Shown here piece by piece: positions 4,981 through 5,017 of a stretch of 5,017 bases of DNA. The stretch is from positions 1-5,017 of the forward strand of contig DIUL01000087.1 of NCBI GenBank assembly GCA_002422345.1, written 5' to 3'. The stretch's first letter is position 1, and the number at the start of each line of letters is the position of its first letter. A model generated the notes under the pieces. The model was not told where the DNA came from. It saw only the letters and a list, made by a program, of their open reading frames with translations, and did no database searches. A program made the translations under genes and the position numbers. Source of the DNA: Acetobacteraceae bacterium UBA6159. GTDB taxonomy: Bacteria; Pseudomonadota; Alphaproteobacteria; Acetobacterales; Acetobacteraceae.

Positions 4981-5016
4981 CCCTCCCCCCTTGAGGGGGA
5001 GGGTCGGGGTGGGGGG
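4981..5016. repeat. GC hairpin and G-run element at the right edge (REP-like)
   Basis: CCCTCCCCC (4981-4989) and GGGGGAGGG (4995-5003) form a perfect 9-bp stem with a 5-nt loop. The right arm continues into further G-runs (5006-5009, 5011-5016), making a four-run G-quadruplex pattern at 4995-5016. C-rich/G-rich hairpins of this kind are, from memory, scattered between genes in several GC-rich alphaproteobacteria, where they may terminate transcription or be REP-type repeats. The element is probably cut by the window edge. Confidence 0.6.
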
Positions 5017-5017
5017 T

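Larger units (their letters stand above)
4720..5017. other. Gene-free intergenic stretch
   Basis: Short open frames on the plus strand here are Gly/Trp-rich translations of G-runs, with no family resemblance, and I judge them non-coding. The region consists of the operon leader, two G-quadruplex patterns, the three direct repeats and the terminal hairpin. The plus strand is strongly G-rich and C-poor from about 4780 on. Confidence 0.7.

Noticed and set aside
4706..4994. Plus-strand frames of 86-87 codons in the right-hand G-rich region
   Set aside because: Translations are Gly/Trp repeats created by G-runs and direct repeats, and they overlap the operon leader.

Overview
The window is GC-rich chromosomal DNA of an alphaproteobacterial type. 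The case for this is a DUF1491 protein (a family I know essentially only from Alphaproteobacteria), strongly GC-biased third codon positions and short intergenic gaps. Dispersed CCCTCCCCC/GGGGGAGGG hairpins would suit a Rhodospirillales or Acetobacteraceae relative, but that placement is inference. There are no rRNA, tRNA, CRISPR, transposase or phage genes.

Layout, left to right. A possible start of an unidentified minus-strand gene lies at the left edge (1-30). Next is a minus-strand crotonase-superfamily gene (66-860) and, 85 nt upstream of it, a minus-strand small HFCD-type flavoprotein (946-1473). An 87-nt divergent control region (1474-1560) separates this from a plus-strand D-2-hydroxyacid dehydrogenase (1561-2619). 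That gene converges on a 57-codon minus-strand ORF (2616-2789), with the two stop codons interlocked. An AT-rich regulatory island (2790-2932) carries a recognisable promoter for the small ORF. To its right is a compact minus-strand operon, read from right to left: SDR oxidoreductase (4719-3973), second SDR (3976-3284, GTG start overlapping the previous stop) and a DUF1491 gene (3271-2933). The right end (4720-5017) has no gene. It holds the operon leader, G-rich runs, three imperfect direct repeats and a 9-bp hairpin.

Most of the content is redox and acyl-CoA type metabolism: a predicted NADP(H)-type 2-hydroxyacid dehydrogenase, a probable NAD(H)-type SDR coupled to a probable NADP(H)-type SDR, a crotonase and a flavoprotein. 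No substrate can be assigned and nothing here proves a single pathway. Two enzymes lack textbook catalytic residues: the crotonase has neither catalytic Glu, and the flavoprotein lacks the His expected before its PASANT-like motif. I see no defence, mobile or secretion system. The best leads are the small ORF with its own promoter, the mirrored leaders in the divergent region, a motif shared by three upstream regions, the atypical active sites, and the repeat-rich right end.
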